From positions 62,001 to 126,000 of the forward strand of contig NZ_BLVZ01000005.1 of the NCBI RefSeq assembly GCF_015471405.1: DNA of 64,000 bases. Direction: 5' to 3'. The stretch comes from Pseudomonas cichorii (lineage in GTDB: Bacteria; Pseudomonadota; Gammaproteobacteria; Pseudomonadales; Pseudomonadaceae). Both the position numbers and the translations under genes were made by a program. Within the stretch, counting starts at the first letter, position 1. Every line of letters starts with the position of its first letter. Positions 62,967-64,000 of the stretch are shown here, piece after piece. The notes beneath the pieces are model-generated. The model searched no databases. It had not been told where the DNA came from and saw only the letters and a list, made by a program, of their open reading frames with translations.

Positions 62967-63413
62967 TTACTTCAGCGTAACCGTGCCTTTCATCATGCTG
63001 ATGTGGCCCGGGAAGGTGCAGAAGAACTGGTACTGGCCAGCCGGATCCAGCTTCGACACATCAAAGGTCACAGAATCGGTTTCCCCGGCACCAATCAACT
63101 TGGTGTGAGCGATCACACGAGGGTCGCCTTCCTTCAGGTATCCCTTGTCGATACCAACGCTCAGGCCATCAGTGGCGATAGCCTGCGAATCAGCCGTTTT
63201 GCTCAATACCCAGTTATGGCCCATCACGTTCTTCGGCAGACTGCCGGAGTGAGTGAGGTTGACGGTGAACGTCTTGCAGCTCTTGTCGATCTCGATGGCT
63301 TTGGTGTTGAACATCATCTGATCGGTCGAATCGACGGTGGTGGAGCATTCGGCAGCCAACAACTGACCACTGGCCAACGTCAACAGAGAGATAGCTACAA
63401 GCTTGCGGATCAT
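62967..63413 (-). CDS. azu: Azurin
   Basis: A periplasmic blue-copper electron carrier. From [20 protein letters not shown] at 63413 the protein is 148 residues with a 20-residue signal peptide and mature start [10 protein letters not shown]. Copper ligands are visible: His in [10 protein letters not shown], and Cys, His and Met in [14 protein letters not shown] near the C-terminus; paired structural cysteines are Cys-3 and the one in DKSCKTF. Azurin follows nadE in P. aeruginosa as well, supporting the reconstructed pre-island order pncB-nadE-azu. An open frame extends to 63464 but the inner ATG gives the signal peptide. Confidence 0.96.
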   Translation of the reverse strand: MIRKLVAISLLTLASGQLLAAECSTTVDSTDQMMFNTKAIEIDKSCKTFTVNLTHSGSLPKNVMGHNWVLSKTADSQAIATDGLSVGIDKGYLKEGDPRVIAHTKLIGAGETDSVTFDVSKLDPAGQYQFFCTFPGHISMMKGTVTLK

Positions 63414-63799
63414 ATGAATCTCCAAGGCAGGGTGCTTCATTAATGTGATGAGAGACTGCCCCATTCAGGGCCAGGTTCCAATGACCTGCGTCAACGTGAC
63501 TCTCAAGGAAGGCTTATCGATCAACGGTGCAGAATGATGCCGACTATCGCCATCATCGAAACAATCAAACAGCCAGTCAGCGCAGGCCACTCTACCATCG
63601 GCACATTGTTACCCACGGAGTGTTCATCATGCAGCTCAATAGTCTGTTTCGCAGTTTGCTTGCTGCTTATGCCTGCGGCGCCAGCGCCAGTTGCCCACAC
63701 GATGCCTGCGATCAGGCGCGGCGCACTGCCCGATAATCGAGTGCGCCGCTTAATGAACGATTCATGGGCTTGAGGAATTAATGATCACGCTCGAATGAG
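63414..63799. other. Spacer upstream of azurin
   Basis: This 386-bp region holds the azurin promoter and one candidate tiny gene (63629-63736, listed separately). Nothing else was recognised. Confidence 0.4.
63629..63736 (+). CDS. Possible 35-residue small protein
   Basis: MQLNSLFRSLLAAYACGASA continues to SCPHDACDQARRTAR and stops. It has a CGGAG ribosome-binding site about nine bases upstream. It contains three cysteines and a short hydrophobic start. Coding status is uncertain; no family recognised. Confidence 0.35.
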   Translation: MQLNSLFRSLLAAYACGASASCPHDACDQARRTAR

Positions 63800-64000
63800 C
63801 TATTCGCCGAGGGGCATCACCGTCACCCGTACTTCGGGATCATGACTGCCGCCGCCCAGAATCACGCCGCGCAAAGGAGAGACATCGGAGAAATCACGCC
63901 CCCATGCCAGGCTGATGTGCTCCAGCGCCGGTTGAATGTTGTTGGTCGGATCGAAATCGACCCAGCCCGATGCCGGGCAAAACACTGAAACCCAGGCATG
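63800..64000 (-). CDS. Transglutaminase-like protein, C-terminal end (continues beyond window)
   Basis: The last 66 or so codons of a minus-strand gene: HAWVSVFCPASGWVDFDPTNN, HISLAWGRDFSDVSPLRGVILGGGSHDPEVRVTVMPL. This is the typical end of bacterial transglutaminase-like (cysteine protease fold) proteins, in which HAWV and DPTN carry the catalytic His and Asp. The cysteine and N-terminus are outside the window. Confidence 0.8.
   Translation of the reverse strand, partial: HAWVSVFCPASGWVDFDPTNNIQPALEHISLAWGRDFSDVSPLRGVILGGGSHDPEVRVTVMPLGE

Overview
The window is chromosomal DNA of a Pseudomonas, most likely of the P. syringae/P. fluorescens side of the genus. The evidence is the gene content and order: cca-folK-folB-plsY-tsaD-rpsU-dnaG-rpoD followed by a PAS-GGDEF-EAL gene and a tRNA; davBA for lysine catabolism; a five-gene branched-chain amino acid ABC transporter; and pncB-nadE-azurin. 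Short REP-like palindromes around GAATTCATTCGCGAA between genes also fit. Codon use and GC are typical of the genus outside the island described below.

Region 1 (1-11620) is the macromolecular-synthesis neighbourhood: the 3' part of cca, folate genes, plsY, tsaD divergent from rpsU, dnaG, rpoD with a strong terminator, a large c-di-GMP signalling protein like P. aeruginosa RmcA, and a CAU-anticodon tRNA that reads as tRNA-Ile2. The yqeY-like gene expected between rpsU and dnaG is absent. Region 2 (about 12-29 kb) holds an O-antigen ligase and a family 2 glycosyltransferase (convergent), a FUSC-family membrane protein with an Lrp/AsnC regulator, a soluble chemoreceptor-tip/Cache protein, davB-davA, an AGE-family epimerase, a short-chain dehydrogenase, and the braC-livHMGF importer on the minus strand.

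Region 3 (30936-62551) is a 31.6-kb genomic island inserted inside nadE. The chromosomal ammonia-dependent NAD+ synthetase gene is cut exactly between codons 174 and 175: its 5' part lies at 30412-30935 next to pncB and its 3' part at 62556-62861 next to azurin. The pieces add up to 275 residues with nothing lost. The island has matching 11-bp ends (TTCCTCCCCCC, inverted) and nearby CTGCACAC repeats. At its left end it carries a translationally coupled four-gene recombinase module: three tyrosine-recombinase-like proteins plus a small HTH/coiled-coil protein. At its right end it carries a complete glutamine-dependent NAD+ synthetase (nitrilase plus synthetase domains), which would replace the function destroyed by the insertion.

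Between these ends is a dense set of apparent anti-phage or conflict genes: a DUF4365-like nuclease-fold protein; two orphan antitoxin-like genes, one a CcdA/ParS hybrid; a metallophosphoesterase operon; an ABC-three-component system with a LexA-type box upstream; a HEPN-like protein; a trypsin-like protease followed by a PD-(D/E)XK nuclease and a small HTH protein; a Gabija pair (gajA/gajB); and a retron with a PRTase-winged-helix effector, a structured ncRNA candidate and a reverse transcriptase. Several small genes are unrecognised. IS21-like terminal repeats mark an older insertion.

Region 4 (62862-64000) returns to the core: azurin, a possible very small ORF, and the 3' end of a transglutaminase-like gene. 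All functional calls come from reading protein motifs by eye; no database search was run.
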